The notes under the pieces are model-generated. The model had not been told where the DNA came from. It ran no database searches and was given only the letters and a program-made list of their open reading frames with translations. Below are positions 47,389 through 56,344 of a DNA stretch of 64,000 bases, one piece after another. Position 1 is the stretch's first letter. Every line of letters starts with the position of its first letter. The stretch comes from an uncultured Haliea sp. (GTDB lineage: Bacteria > Pseudomonadota > Gammaproteobacteria > Pseudomonadales > Halieaceae): assembly GCA_947258585.1 (NCBI GenBank), contig CAMYIZ010000047.1, positions 1 through 64,000 on the forward strand. The letters run 5' to 3'. The position numbers and the translations under genes are program-made.

Positions 47389-50300
47389 ATGCGCAAGCTC
47401 TGGATTGTGCCCGTTGTGCTGGCGACTCTGCTGCTGGCATTGCTGGCGGCTGGCGTCACGCTGCTGTACTCGCCGCGACTGCTGGTACCCACGCTGCAGT
47501 GGGGAGTGGAGCGCTTCAGCAGCTTCAGGCTGGAGCTCCGGGGCCTGGAAACCCGCCCGCGCGAAGTCGAGCTGAGCCTGGAATCACTCCATCTCTACCA
47601 GCAGGGTGCTGCGGGTCCTGCCCTGGTTTCTGTCCTCGGGTTCAAAGGCAGCAGCAGCCTGCAAGACCTCTGGCGGGGACAGCTGCTCGACACCGCTCTC
47701 AGCGCGGACAGTGTCATAGTCTATGTTTCGGCGGATGATGCCACTGAGGACCCTACGCCGGAACAGTGGCTGCAGTACCTGCGCTTCCTGCCGCGGCAAC
47801 TTGAGGTCGGGACGATCCACGTCATCAACCAGCACGGTGATGTGTCGATCTTCCCCATCCGGGGGCTATCCGGGCAGCGCACGGGCAGCGATGGATTCGC
47901 CGCCACCCTGCGCGCCGACCTCGACACGTCACCACTGGAGGTTTCGCTGGCACTGACCTCGATTCGCCAGGAGCTGAACCGCGGCGGGGTAAATTTCAAG
48001 GCGCGGCTGGAGACGGTGGACAGCGCCGCCCAGCTGGAGGGAATGCTGGAAGCCGACGCAGAATCAGTACATTACGATCTGTCTGTCAACGCCAGTTTCG
48101 CGCAGATATCGACCCTGCTCGCCGCTTTTCCCGGCGCGCCGCCGCTGGCTGGCGCCCTGGCGTTGCGCGGACGGCTGTCTGGCGATCTGCAAGGCTATGA
48201 GCTCACCGATGCCGGCTTCGAGCTGGACAACCGCCCCGCCTATTTCTTCCAGGCCAGTGGCGACCTGAAACGGGAAGATAGCGCGGACCCGGAGCTGGCA
48301 CTCATCGCATCCGGAGAAATGGACTCGCTTGAGTACTTCCTGCGCTGGCTCGATCTCGACCTCTCGCCGCTGGGCGGGATCAGGGCCAGTATTGCACTGT
48401 CGGGGACGCTGGCGGCGACCGCCATCGACCAGCTCACCATCGTCACCGAAAGCAGCGAGGGCCTGTGGATCACCCTGAACGGGTCCTCCGGCCCCGGCAG
48501 CCTCGGCAGTCCCCGCCTCCCTGCCGACGCCCGCTTTACTCTGCATGCTTTCGCTCCGGGGCTGGCGGTGCTGGATCCGTGGCTGGGAAAGTCCCTGGGC
48601 ATGGATCCAGGTCCCTGGCAGCTGTCGGCCCAGCTGGAGGAAGCGTCCGGCGCTCTCAGCCTGCGGAATATCAAGGCACAGCTCGGGATTGTTGATGGCA
48701 CCTTGCTGCGCGCGGCTGGCGAGGTGGCGCGGATTGACCTCGACCGGATGGGAGATCCGGCAGGCGTTCAGGGAATCGAGCTAAAGCTTGAAGCCGCCAG
48801 TCCGGACCTCTCGGTTCCGGCGGCCTGGGTCGGGCAAAGACTACCCACGGGCTTTGCCCTGGAAGCTCGCGCGGGGCTGTCCGGGACCGGTGCAGAACTT
48901 GTGCTCACTGCAGGTAACGGCAAGGTCCTACATGAACAGCTGAGCGTATCGTTTCGGGACGCGAGCCTGCGACTGCACCGCGCCGAGGACTACCAACCCA
49001 GGGGTGGCCAGGCCAGACTGCATTTGCGGGCGGCAGAGCTGGGGGCCCTGTCGGAGCTGGCCGGGTTGGCGCTGCCGGCCCTGGGCAAGGTGGACATACA
49101 AGCGACGGCGCGACAGCGCGATCAGCGCCTGGACCTGCACAATATCAACGCCACACTGTCGGGCAAGCAGCTGGGCATCACCGCCCGGGGCAACGCGCGG
49201 GACCTTGCGGGTACCCGGGAGCTCACCCTCGACAACACCGTTGAATCTGTGGATGTGGACGGCCTCCTGGCCCTGCTGGCGCCGGGAGCAACGGCCCCCA
49301 TAGAGCTTGGCACCCTGAGCGGGGGCTTCACCATCGCTGCCAACGGCAACCGGTTCGCCCTGTCGGACCTGAAGCTGTCCAGCCCGGCATCCTCTCCCCT
49401 GCGGCTACAGCTGGCTGGAACGGCAGACTACAGCCCGGATAGTTTGCGGGGTGAACTGGCGCTGGAGTTCGGCAGCGGCAATCGCGAGGTGTTGAAGGCA
49501 CTCAGCGGTCTGCCGCTGGCTCCCGTGGATGGCAATCTGACGCTGATCATGGACGGCGCCACCGCAAAACTGTCCAGTACCACCCGCGTGGGAGAAACCG
49601 CGCTGAACCTTGCGCTCGACGCTACCCACAGCAACGGCAAACTGACCGGCCTCAATGCCAGTGTGGATTCACCGCTGGCGAAATTGCGCGATCTGGGACT
49701 ACAGGCGGATGGTACCGCTGAGGCGAATTACAGGCCCGCAGAGCTTCTCGAGCCTGTCGCCGAGGATACCTCATTGCAAAAAATCCTGGAGCTTGCACCA
49801 CGCTACCCGGTGGACCTGCGCCTGGCGCTGGGGAGCCTGCAGGGCGATCAAAGCCGCTTCGACGATATCAATATCCACATCACTGGCGCCGGTACCACCT
49901 ACCTCCTGCGGGAGTTCGATTTTGTCTACGACAGGGCACCCGCACAGATCCGGGGCGTTATCGACATCAGCGTCAGCCCCCCGGGACTGAGTGTCGCCGG
50001 CCAGGCGGAATCCATTCCGTTAAACACGCTCTCCCGGGATCTGGGCATTGATACCGACATTAGCGGCTCGCTGAACCTGCGCGGGGGCCTCAGTGGACAG
50101 GGCCTCACCGGGGCCGAGTTGCTCAGCCAGTTGGACGGGACTGTGGGCGTCGCGCTGGAGGCCGCCACGGTCGAGGGAGCTGCCTACGACGTACTGGCGA
50201 CCGGCATACTCACCTGGCTGTTCTCCGGCGCTGCCAGAGAGGAATCGACCTACCTCGATTGCGTGATGGCCCAGTTCGCGGTGGACAACGGTGTGGCGCG

Positions 50301-50610
50301 CACCAGAGACATCTTCATCGAATCGCCGAATATGATCGCCACCGGTATTGGCGAGTTCAACCTGCCCGCCAAAACCCTGGCCCTGACTCTGACCCCGCGC
50401 TCGAAATCCCGCAGTATCCAGATTCCTTCCAGCATCAGCCTGCGGGGAAATATGGCCAGCCCGCGAACCTCGGTGTCGCCTGTCACCGCCACCCTGGATA
50501 TCTACACCGAGGCGATGCTGTTCCTGCCGCGCCTGGCGATGAAAATATTCGGCATCGGCAAGCGCAACAAGACCGCCACCCATCCCTGCCTGATTGCAGT
50601 CACGCCCTAG
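47389..50610 (+). CDS. Large AsmA-like/DUF-type envelope protein
   Basis: This protein of about 1,073 residues has one N-terminal membrane helix (LWIVPVVLATLLLALLAAGVTLL) and then a long beta-rich periplasmic part. The C-terminal third has GSLNLRGGLSGQGLTGAELL and FNLPAKTLALTLTPRSKSRS, as in the AsmA_2 region of AsmA/YhdP/TamB-like proteins that help move lipids or assemble the outer membrane. The ATG at 47389 comes after a GTG at 47380. High GC and even codon use, plus the position after tRNA-Leu, mark the start of chromosomal sequence. The specific family is not resolved. Confidence 0.7.
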   Translation: MRKLWIVPVVLATLLLALLAAGVTLLYSPRLLVPTLQWGVERFSSFRLELRGLETRPREVELSLESLHLYQQGAAGPALVSVLGFKGSSSLQDLWRGQLLDTALSADSVIVYVSADDATEDPTPEQWLQYLRFLPRQLEVGTIHVINQHGDVSIFPIRGLSGQRTGSDGFAATLRADLDTSPLEVSLALTSIRQELNRGGVNFKARLETVDSAAQLEGMLEADAESVHYDLSVNASFAQISTLLAAFPGAPPLAGALALRGRLSGDLQGYELTDAGFELDNRPAYFFQASGDLKREDSADPELALIASGEMDSLEYFLRWLDLDLSPLGGIRASIALSGTLAATAIDQLTIVTESSEGLWITLNGSSGPGSLGSPRLPADARFTLHAFAPGLAVLDPWLGKSLGMDPGPWQLSAQLEEASGALSLRNIKAQLGIVDGTLLRAAGEVARIDLDRMGDPAGVQGIELKLEAASPDLSVPAAWVGQRLPTGFALEARAGLSGTGAELVLTAGNGKVLHEQLSVSFRDASLRLHRAEDYQPRGGQARLHLRAAELGALSELAGLALPALGKVDIQATARQRDQRLDLHNINATLSGKQLGITARGNARDLAGTRELTLDNTVESVDVDGLLALLAPGATAPIELGTLSGGFTIAANGNRFALSDLKLSSPASSPLRLQLAGTADYSPDSLRGELALEFGSGNREVLKALSGLPLAPVDGNLTLIMDGATAKLSSTTRVGETALNLALDATHSNGKLTGLNASVDSPLAKLRDLGLQADGTAEANYRPAELLEPVAEDTSLQKILELAPRYPVDLRLALGSLQGDQSRFDDINIHITGAGTTYLLREFDFVYDRAPAQIRGVIDISVSPPGLSVAGQAESIPLNTLSRDLGIDTDISGSLNLRGGLSGQGLTGAELLSQLDGTVGVALEAATVEGAAYDVLATGILTWLFSGAAREESTYLDCVMAQFAVDNGVARTRDIFIESPNMIATGIGEFNLPAKTLALTLTPRSKSRSIQIPSSISLRGNMASPRTSVSPVTATLDIYTEAMLFLPRLAMKIFGIGKRNKTATHPCLIAVTP

Positions 50611-50675
50611 GCTAGGCGACAGGGCATCGTGCTACACTTCGCTGCACAATAAGGCGGCCGCAGGCAGGACAGACT

Positions 50676-52028
50676 ATGGCATCTCCTAGGGGCGAATTCA
50701 GCTCGCGTTTGGGCTTCATCATGGCGGCGGCCGGAAGCGCCGTTGGACTTGGCAATATCTGGGGGTTTCCGACCCAGGCCGCGAGCAATGGCGGTGCAGC
50801 CTTCCTGCTGGTCTACCTGATTCTGGCTTTTACCCTCGCCTACCCGGTGTTGATGGCGGAGCTGATCATTGGTCGCCACGCCCACGCCAATGCCGTGAAC
50901 GCACTGCGGTTGATCTCCCCCAACCGCGTCACGCGCCGGATTGGCACCGCGACGGGCATCACCGGCTTTATCGTCGCCAGTTTTATTCTCAGCTTTTACG
51001 CCATCGTGGCAGGCTGGATGCTGGCCCACTGCGTGGCAGCAGTCTCGGAGCTGTTTCGCTTCAACGGCCTCGCCGAGTGGCTGACCGAGTTCAGCTTTGC
51101 CCGCAACCTGGGATTCATGCTGATCTTCATGGCCCTCACCGTCGGGATCATTTCCGAGGGCGTACAGCAGGGTATCGAACGCTGGTCCAGCCGCTTGATG
51201 CCGATGTTGCTGATCTCGCTGGTGCTGCTGGTGCTGTATGTCTTTACGCTGGAAGGCGCCATGGATGGACTGCGGGTCTACCTGTTGCCAGACTTCGAGC
51301 GGGCGCTGGCGCCGGACCTCATCCTGAACGCGTTGGGGGCCGCATTCTTCTCGCTGTCGTTGGGGGTTGGCACAATGCTGATCTACGGCTCCTATATCAG
51401 CGACAGGGAAAACCTGCCCGTGGTGGGCGGCCTTGTCACCCTGGTCGATATCTGCATCGCGGTACTCGCCGGCTTCCTGGTTTTGCCGGCCATGTACGTG
51501 GCTCTGCACAACGGCGTGGAGATATTCACCGCAACGGGGGAACTGATTTCCGAGGACACGCTGATTTTCAATGTCCTGCCACGCTTGTTCGACACCATGG
51601 GACTGGCCGGGGTGGTGGTCAGCCTGCTGTTCTTCTTCCTCATGAGTATCGCGGCCCTCACCTCCTCCATCTCCATGCTGGAAGTGCCGGTCGCCTATAC
51701 CATTGAGGAGCACGGGGTGGGTCGGAAGCGCGCGGTGGTCGTCATCGGCACCCTGATCGCCATCGCCAGCACGGTCATCCTGCTCAACTTCGAGGCTCTG
51801 TTCGGGCTGGTGGTTGCGGCCACAACACGCTACAGCCAGCCCCTGCTGGGCTTCGTTTTCTGCGTCTACGTGGGCTGGATCTGGCACCGCGACCAGCTGC
51901 TGCAGGAAGTGCGCAAGGGCAGTGACCGGGTCGAACACGGCCTGTTCTGGAAAATCTGGCCCGGCTATGTCCGCGTGGTCTGCCCGGTCATCATTCTGCT
52001 GATTTTCGCCCAGTCACTGCTGGGCTAG
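50676..52028 (+). CDS. Neurotransmitter:sodium symporter (SNF/NSS) family transporter
   Basis: The 450-residue membrane protein starts RGEFSSRLGFIMAAAGSAVGLGNIWGFP, the classic NSS signature with the unwound Na+ and substrate site of TM1. Eleven to twelve helices are visible, including AAFFSLSLGVGTMLIYGSYI (TM6 region) and LMSIAALTSSISMLEVPVAY (TM8). Such transporters import amino acids or osmolytes with sodium, in keeping with a marine host. The substrate cannot be told. It is 65 bp after the AsmA-like gene and convergent with the lipoprotein gene. Confidence 0.9.
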   Translation: MASPRGEFSSRLGFIMAAAGSAVGLGNIWGFPTQAASNGGAAFLLVYLILAFTLAYPVLMAELIIGRHAHANAVNALRLISPNRVTRRIGTATGITGFIVASFILSFYAIVAGWMLAHCVAAVSELFRFNGLAEWLTEFSFARNLGFMLIFMALTVGIISEGVQQGIERWSSRLMPMLLISLVLLVLYVFTLEGAMDGLRVYLLPDFERALAPDLILNALGAAFFSLSLGVGTMLIYGSYISDRENLPVVGGLVTLVDICIAVLAGFLVLPAMYVALHNGVEIFTATGELISEDTLIFNVLPRLFDTMGLAGVVVSLLFFFLMSIAALTSSISMLEVPVAYTIEEHGVGRKRAVVVIGTLIAIASTVILLNFEALFGLVVAATTRYSQPLLGFVFCVYVGWIWHRDQLLQEVRKGSDRVEHGLFWKIWPGYVRVVCPVIILLIFAQSLLG

Positions 52029-52054
52029 AACTGTCGGCGCCGGAGGCGTCGATG

Positions 52055-52513
52055 TCAGTTCAGGGCGATGCTGCCGCTGTCCTCGACATACTGGGTTGGC
52101 AGTACCCCGCGAAAGTCGATTTTGGCCGTAAACTTGTAGTCGAGGGCTTCACTGCTGCTGTGGCCCAGATTGCCCAGCAGGCGCAGCAGCTCCAGCAGGT
52201 TGATTCCGGCGTCAATAGTGACCCGCTCCTCCGTATACCCTTCTATACGAGGCACCTGGTTGCTGACTCCGCTTACCAGTTCCCTGCCCAACAGATGGAT
52301 GCCATAGCTGATGCCGGCAATATCCAGCGCCCGCGCATTGGGGTTGGCAATACGCAGGACTATCTGAAAGCGCGGCCCAGCGTCTCCGGCGGGGAGGCTG
52401 CGCACGCTGTCCACGCTGACCTTGGGGGGTTCAATACCCTGTAGCAGGCTGCCGCAACCGACAAGGCAAAAAGCCAGCGCAACAATAAGCAGCCGTGTGC
52501 CCCCGAACTTCAT
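52055..52513 (-). CDS. LEA14-like (WHy domain) lipoprotein
   Basis: The 152-residue protein has a lipoprotein signal with lipobox LVGCGS (Cys near residue 20). The rest is a beta-sandwich of LEA type 2 (WHy) type: PKVSVDSVRSLP, RFQIVLRIANPNARALDIAGISYGI and LDYKFTAKIDFRGVL. The NPN motif after strand 2 is characteristic. Such proteins are stress-associated. The start overlaps the preceding small membrane gene by 4 bases, so the two are coupled. Localisation in the outer membrane is inferred. Confidence 0.85.
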   Translation of the reverse strand: MKFGGTRLLIVALAFCLVGCGSLLQGIEPPKVSVDSVRSLPAGDAGPRFQIVLRIANPNARALDIAGISYGIHLLGRELVSGVSNQVPRIEGYTEERVTIDAGINLLELLRLLGNLGHSSSEALDYKFTAKIDFRGVLPTQYVEDSGSIALN

Positions 52514-52713
52514 GGTGCGTCCCTGTCGCGCGGGGTGATGGAGAAGAAGAACACGCCGTAGCCAAGGCTGAACACGGCGAACAGCAGGGCCACCCAGTCA
52601 CCGGTCTGCAGATACATCCACGCGCTGAACACCAGCATGGCCAGGGTAACCACAATGCCTATGGCGCGCGCAGTCTGTGACACCTTTTCGTTCCCCTGTG
52701 TTATCCTCGACAC
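52510..52713 (-). CDS. Small two-helix membrane protein
   Basis: The 67-residue protein has two hydrophobic helices (AIGIVVTLAMLVFSAWMYL and WVALLFAVFSLGYGVFFFSI) joined by QTGD. The C-terminus is polar (TPRDRDAP). No family was recognised. It overlaps the lipoprotein gene by 4 bases and is divergent from exosortase H. Confidence 0.6.
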   Translation of the reverse strand: MSRITQGNEKVSQTARAIGIVVTLAMLVFSAWMYLQTGDWVALLFAVFSLGYGVFFFSITPRDRDAP

Positions 52714-52752
52714 CGACCCTGATCAGGCAGTGGAGAGCATAATAGCACCCGC

Positions 52753-53250
52753 ATGACGAAATTCATTATTATCTTCCTGGCCGTGCTGGTGAGCTTGTTC
52801 ACCGTCGAGATGTTACACCCGGTGCAGGCGGCGGTTATCCAGCCTTTTACCGCATCACTTGCCACCCTGAGCGCCGCGTTGATCACCCCCTTCGACAGTG
52901 ACGTACTCGCCTACGGCCGCGTGATCGCCCACAGTGTCAATAACTTCGCCGTCTCCATCGAATCCGGCTGTAACGGGGTCGAAGCAGCCATTGTGCTGAT
53001 TGCCGGGGTTCTCGCCTACCCTGCTCCCTGGCACTACCGGCTCGGTGCGATACTGGCGGGTTTCCTCACCATTCAGGTTCTCAATATAGCCCGCATCATC
53101 AGCCTGTTTTATCTCGGGCAGTGGAACTATGAAATCTTCAACTGGACGCATCTCTACCTGTGGCCGGTGTTTATCATGCTGGATGTGCTCGTCGTTTTTG
53201 TGTTCTATCTGCGTTTCCTGGAACGGCGGCGCCCGGTCGCAAGCGCATGA
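52753..53250 (+). CDS. xrtH: Exosortase H (XrtH)
   Basis: The 165-residue membrane protein has five to six helices and the exosortase catalytic triad: Cys in SIESGCNGVEAAIVL, Arg in LTIQVLNIARIISLFYLG and His in NWTHLYLWPVFIML. It is short, as are XrtH proteins, which cut IPTLxxWG-CTERM sorting signals. No target protein with such a C-terminus was seen in this window. The start at ATG 52753 is preceded by a short spacer; it overlaps the next gene by 4 bases. Confidence 0.9.
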   Translation: MTKFIIIFLAVLVSLFTVEMLHPVQAAVIQPFTASLATLSAALITPFDSDVLAYGRVIAHSVNNFAVSIESGCNGVEAAIVLIAGVLAYPAPWHYRLGAILAGFLTIQVLNIARIISLFYLGQWNYEIFNWTHLYLWPVFIMLDVLVVFVFYLRFLERRRPVASA

Positions 53251-53861
53251 CCCTGTATCGCTTTATCGGGCTGGTCATCCTGCTGATGGTCCCCTGCTTC
53301 GCGCTCTGGTACGCCCTTGGTGCCCTGACCGCGGCTCCCGCTGTGTGGCTGGCACAGGTCGCCCTGCCATGGGCATTCCCGGCTATCATCGAGTCTGTCG
53401 TACTGGACCAGAACAAATTGATGGTGTTCAGCCAGTTTGGCGAGATCGGTAACGATGTCGTCGCCCTTGCCGAGGCCGATTACCAGCTGGTATTCCCGCA
53501 GAGTGTGCGACTCCTGTCCTATTCCATTCCATTCTACACGGCGCTGCACTTTGCCAGCTCAATTGAAGCTTCCCTCGAGCGCTACGCCAGAAGCCTGCTG
53601 GTGTTGTGGGTGTTGATGTTCGTCGGTTTTATCGCCGTTGCGCTCAAGGATGTCATGGTGGCGGTCGGCCCACTGCTGCACCAGGCATCAGCGCTACCGC
53701 CACCGGCCGTCATCGGGCTGTTGTACCAGTTCAGCGTCCTGATTGTGCCTACCGTGGCACCTATCCTGCTGTGGGCGTGGGTAGTGCGTGACAGCCCGCG
53801 CTGGCAGGCGCTATTGCTGGGGCGGCAGCCGCCGCCCACCGATTCCGATAGCGCGACTTGA
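53247..53861 (+). CDS. Exosortase H-associated membrane protein
   Basis: The 204-residue protein has four to five membrane helices and starts 4 bases before the end of xrtH (ATGA overlap), which indicates translational coupling. Sequence elements such as LMVPCFALWYALGALTAAPAVWLA and YSIPFYTALHFASSIEAS correspond to the XrtH-associated family as I recall. It probably assists anchoring or processing of sorted proteins. The longer frame starting at 53160 is not needed. Confidence 0.8.
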   Translation: MTLYRFIGLVILLMVPCFALWYALGALTAAPAVWLAQVALPWAFPAIIESVVLDQNKLMVFSQFGEIGNDVVALAEADYQLVFPQSVRLLSYSIPFYTALHFASSIEASLERYARSLLVLWVLMFVGFIAVALKDVMVAVGPLLHQASALPPPAVIGLLYQFSVLIVPTVAPILLWAWVVRDSPRWQALLLGRQPPPTDSDSAT

Positions 53862-53867
53862 ACCCGC

Positions 53868-54881
53868 TCAGGCTGCATCCCCCACCGGACTGTCCGCAAG
53901 ATCCCTGAGCGCTCCCTGATACTCTTCACCGCGCTCTTCCAGTACCGCCTGCAGGGCCCGCTCCATCAGCCAGCGTGCCTGGCAGGTGTAGGCATAGATA
54001 CAGGCGTGCACCGCGGCGTCGTGCCAGTTTTCCACGGAACAACTGGACGAATAGTCCTCGAAGTGACTGAGAGAGCGAATCAGGTCGGCGATGTGCCGAG
54101 GGCATTCACAGTCGAGAGTGCTCTTGAGCTGGCGCGCGGCACGCAGTTGTACCTCGCTGAACTGACGCGGCTTTGCCGTCATCAGGTCGCCAAGATTGGA
54201 GTCGCCCTGGCTCACGCTCTTGTCGGCAACACTGCGAGCCAGTTCAAACGCGAGGTAAGCCGGATCCGGGGGATAGGCGGTGGCGGCAATGTTCTGCTGC
54301 TCCAGGGCCTGCAGCCAGCGATCACTGGCGAACTGGTAGGTAACCAGAGCCCGCTCCACGTCCAGTTCGCGCATCAGGTCGCCGACCTGACGCGTCTGCA
54401 ATCCGCTGAGGGTGGCGCATTCGACCACCAGCGAGTCGGCCCGGCCGATATCCTCGCAGACCTGTGGGCTCAGATCCGGTAGAGACATCCGCACCAGCAG
54501 AGCGTCCACCCCGGCGAGGCAGCCCTGGTGCTCATCCAGCCACTCGCAAAGCTGTGGGCCGATAAAGACAACCCTGGGCTTGGGGGGCGGAACGGCCGCG
54601 CGGCCGCTCTTGCCGCGGTTGCGTAGCAGCATTTCCAGTGTTTTCCGCTCGGTGGAGGCGATTTCTCCAATACGCGAGCCGCTGTTGACCAGCGCAGCAA
54701 TCAACTGCAGGTGCTCCAGGTCAGCCTGGGTGTACTGGCGCCGCCCGGTCGCCGACTTGTGACTGGCGCCCAAACCGTAGCGTCGCTCCCAGACCCTCAG
54801 GGTATCCGGCTTGAGTCCGGTAAGACGGGCAACGGTGCCAATCCCGTACAGGGGGCGGGGTTCCATAACAGCCTGATCCAT
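53868..54881 (-). CDS. MerR-family regulator with degenerate cobalamin-like domain
   Basis: The 337-residue regulator has an N-terminal MerR helix-turn-helix: YGIGTVARLTGLKPDTLRVW, ERRYGLG and RRQYTQADLEHLQLI. The remaining 250 residues resemble CarH/LitR-type light sensors in layout: a helical region, then an alternating alpha/beta part (PRVVFIGPQLCEWLDEHQGC, ADSLVVECATLS). The canonical DxHxxG that binds cobalamin is not present. It is divergent from a sigma factor gene and next to a photolyase gene, a combination known for light or UV response. Start at ATG 54881. Confidence 0.75.
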   Translation of the reverse strand: MDQAVMEPRPLYGIGTVARLTGLKPDTLRVWERRYGLGASHKSATGRRQYTQADLEHLQLIAALVNSGSRIGEIASTERKTLEMLLRNRGKSGRAAVPPPKPRVVFIGPQLCEWLDEHQGCLAGVDALLVRMSLPDLSPQVCEDIGRADSLVVECATLSGLQTRQVGDLMRELDVERALVTYQFASDRWLQALEQQNIAATAYPPDPAYLAFELARSVADKSVSQGDSNLGDLMTAKPRQFSEVQLRAARQLKSTLDCECPRHIADLIRSLSHFEDYSSSCSVENWHDAAVHACIYAYTCQARWLMERALQAVLEERGEEYQGALRDLADSPVGDAA

Positions 54882-54967
54882 AGTTCTGCGCCTCAATAGG
54901 AGTTGCTGTTGTTACGCCTTCTGGCTCCGGATGGATGACTTGCCCAGCTTGTGTTCGCATGTTATCT

Positions 54968-54992
54968 GGACAACTGTCCGGTTTTCTTGTCC
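54968..54992. promoter_or_regulatory. Candidate operator in the MerR-sigma intergenic region
   Basis: GGACA-AC-TGTCC (54968-54979) is a short perfect palindrome, and CTTGTCC (54986-54992) repeats its half-site TTGTCC. They lie between the divergent MerR-type gene and the sigma factor start at 55043. Binding by the MerR-type protein is inferred. A chance repeat is possible. Confidence 0.35.
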
Positions 54993-55042
54993 AAGAAGGC
55001 ATGCCAATCCGTATCAACGGCAAACCAGGAAGGAGCTGTTCT

Positions 55043-56344
55043 GTGGATAACTGGAAGACTGAAACTGACGACCGGGAACTGGAGCGACTGTTTGCAGAAG
55101 CTCGCCGCTATCCCCTGCTGAGTGCCGATCAGGAACGCGACATCGACGGCAGCAAGTGGCAGGCGGTAGCCAGTATCCAAACGCTATTGCTCGACAGCAC
55201 TGGCGGCCGCGCCTATGTTCGGGATTTACTGGACCGGATCATCGCCCAGCCCCCGGACGTGGGAGACTTTGACAATCGCGACCACCACTTCCTGTTGCGC
55301 CGCGAACTGGTCACTTTCCTGCCCGGTGGAGCACACGCCAGCACTGTTTCCCAGCTCGCTGCGGCGCTGGCGGCGGCTGATCACGCCGGCGCCTCCGAGA
55401 TCGCTACCGAGATGGCCCTGCCCGCGAGCTTGCTGGTGGGCATGGCGAGCGTGGTCAGCCGCCACAACAGCCACCCGGCGAAATGCCGGGTGGCTGATGC
55501 CCTTCTGGCATGGCAAGCGGCCGCTGAGGGGATAGACCAGGGCAGTCGCAGCTACCAATTGGAGCCCGCAGAGCTCGCCTCGCTGAAACTGGCCCTGTCG
55601 CGCTTCAACCAGGCGCGAGACACCTTGACCCTGCACAACCTGCGACTGGTCTACTCCATAGCCGGAAAGTACCTGGGCAAGGGTGCGCCCTACCGCGACC
55701 TGATCCAGGAGGGAACCCTGGGCTTGATCCGCGCCGCGGAAAAGTTCGAGGCGCACAAGGGCTATCGGTTCAGCACCTACTGCTACAACTGGATTTCGCA
55801 GGCTGTCCGCCGCTATGTCAATGACGGCGCCGCGTTGATTCGCTACCCGACACACGTTCGTGAGCAGGTTGGCAAGCTGTACCGGGAGCGCAATGCTATC
55901 TGGTCAAGTACCGGTGAAGAGCCCAGCGAGGAAGAGCTCGCCAGCGCCGCCGGCATTGAGCCGGAAAAAGCCCGCCAGCTGCGACAGCTGCGCAATATGG
56001 CGCTTTCCCTGGATCAGCCCCAGTATGAAGACGATGACGAGTCGCTCCTGGACAGCGTGCCCGGCGGCCCGTTTCAGGACATCGCGGCTCGTGCGGAATC
56101 CGAGTCTCTGCAGCGCTGTCTGTTACAGGAGATCGACAATCTGGAACCCGCCGAACAGGAGGTTGTGATCGCGCGCTGGGGTCTGCATCGTGGACCGCCC
56201 CTGAGCCGGGCCGAGGTGGCCGACAAGATGCGCGTCAGCCGGGAGTGGGTGCGGCAGCTCGAGCGCTCGGCGCTGGAAAAGCTGAGCCGCAACGCCACCG
56301 TGCGCGATGCGGCCCGGGATCACGGCAGCCTCTCCCCCGCGTGA
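55043..56344 (+). CDS. Sigma-70 family RNA polymerase sigma factor (group 2-like)
   Basis: The 433-residue sigma factor has the region 2 core LHNLRLVYSIAGKYLGKGAP to FSTYCYNWISQAVRRYV (regions 2.1-2.4), a region 3 with EEPSEEELASAAGIEPEKA and region 4 with VIARWGLHRGPPLSRAEVAD and VSREWVRQLERSALEKL. The start was set at GTG 55043 because AGGAAGGAG precedes it by 7 bases; the longer frame from 54935 adds a non-conserved leader. It is divergent from the MerR regulator. The 3' end overlaps the next, convergent gene by 25 bp. It probably directs a stress or light regulon. Confidence 0.87.
   Translation: MDNWKTETDDRELERLFAEARRYPLLSADQERDIDGSKWQAVASIQTLLLDSTGGRAYVRDLLDRIIAQPPDVGDFDNRDHHFLLRRELVTFLPGGAHASTVSQLAAALAAADHAGASEIATEMALPASLLVGMASVVSRHNSHPAKCRVADALLAWQAAAEGIDQGSRSYQLEPAELASLKLALSRFNQARDTLTLHNLRLVYSIAGKYLGKGAPYRDLIQEGTLGLIRAAEKFEAHKGYRFSTYCYNWISQAVRRYVNDGAALIRYPTHVREQVGKLYRERNAIWSSTGEEPSEEELASAAGIEPEKARQLRQLRNMALSLDQPQYEDDDESLLDSVPGGPFQDIAARAESESLQRCLLQEIDNLEPAEQEVVIARWGLHRGPPLSRAEVADKMRVSREWVRQLERSALEKLSRNATVRDAARDHGSLSPA

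Noticed and set aside
47258-47440. Short minus-strand frame beside tRNA-Leu as an IscB/TnpB remnant
   Set aside because: Its translation overlaps the tRNA and has no RuvC, HNH or bridge-helix motif.
50607-51938. 443-codon open frame opposite to the sodium symporter
   Set aside because: It mirrors the codon structure of the symporter gene; the translation is Gln/His/Asp-rich without domains.
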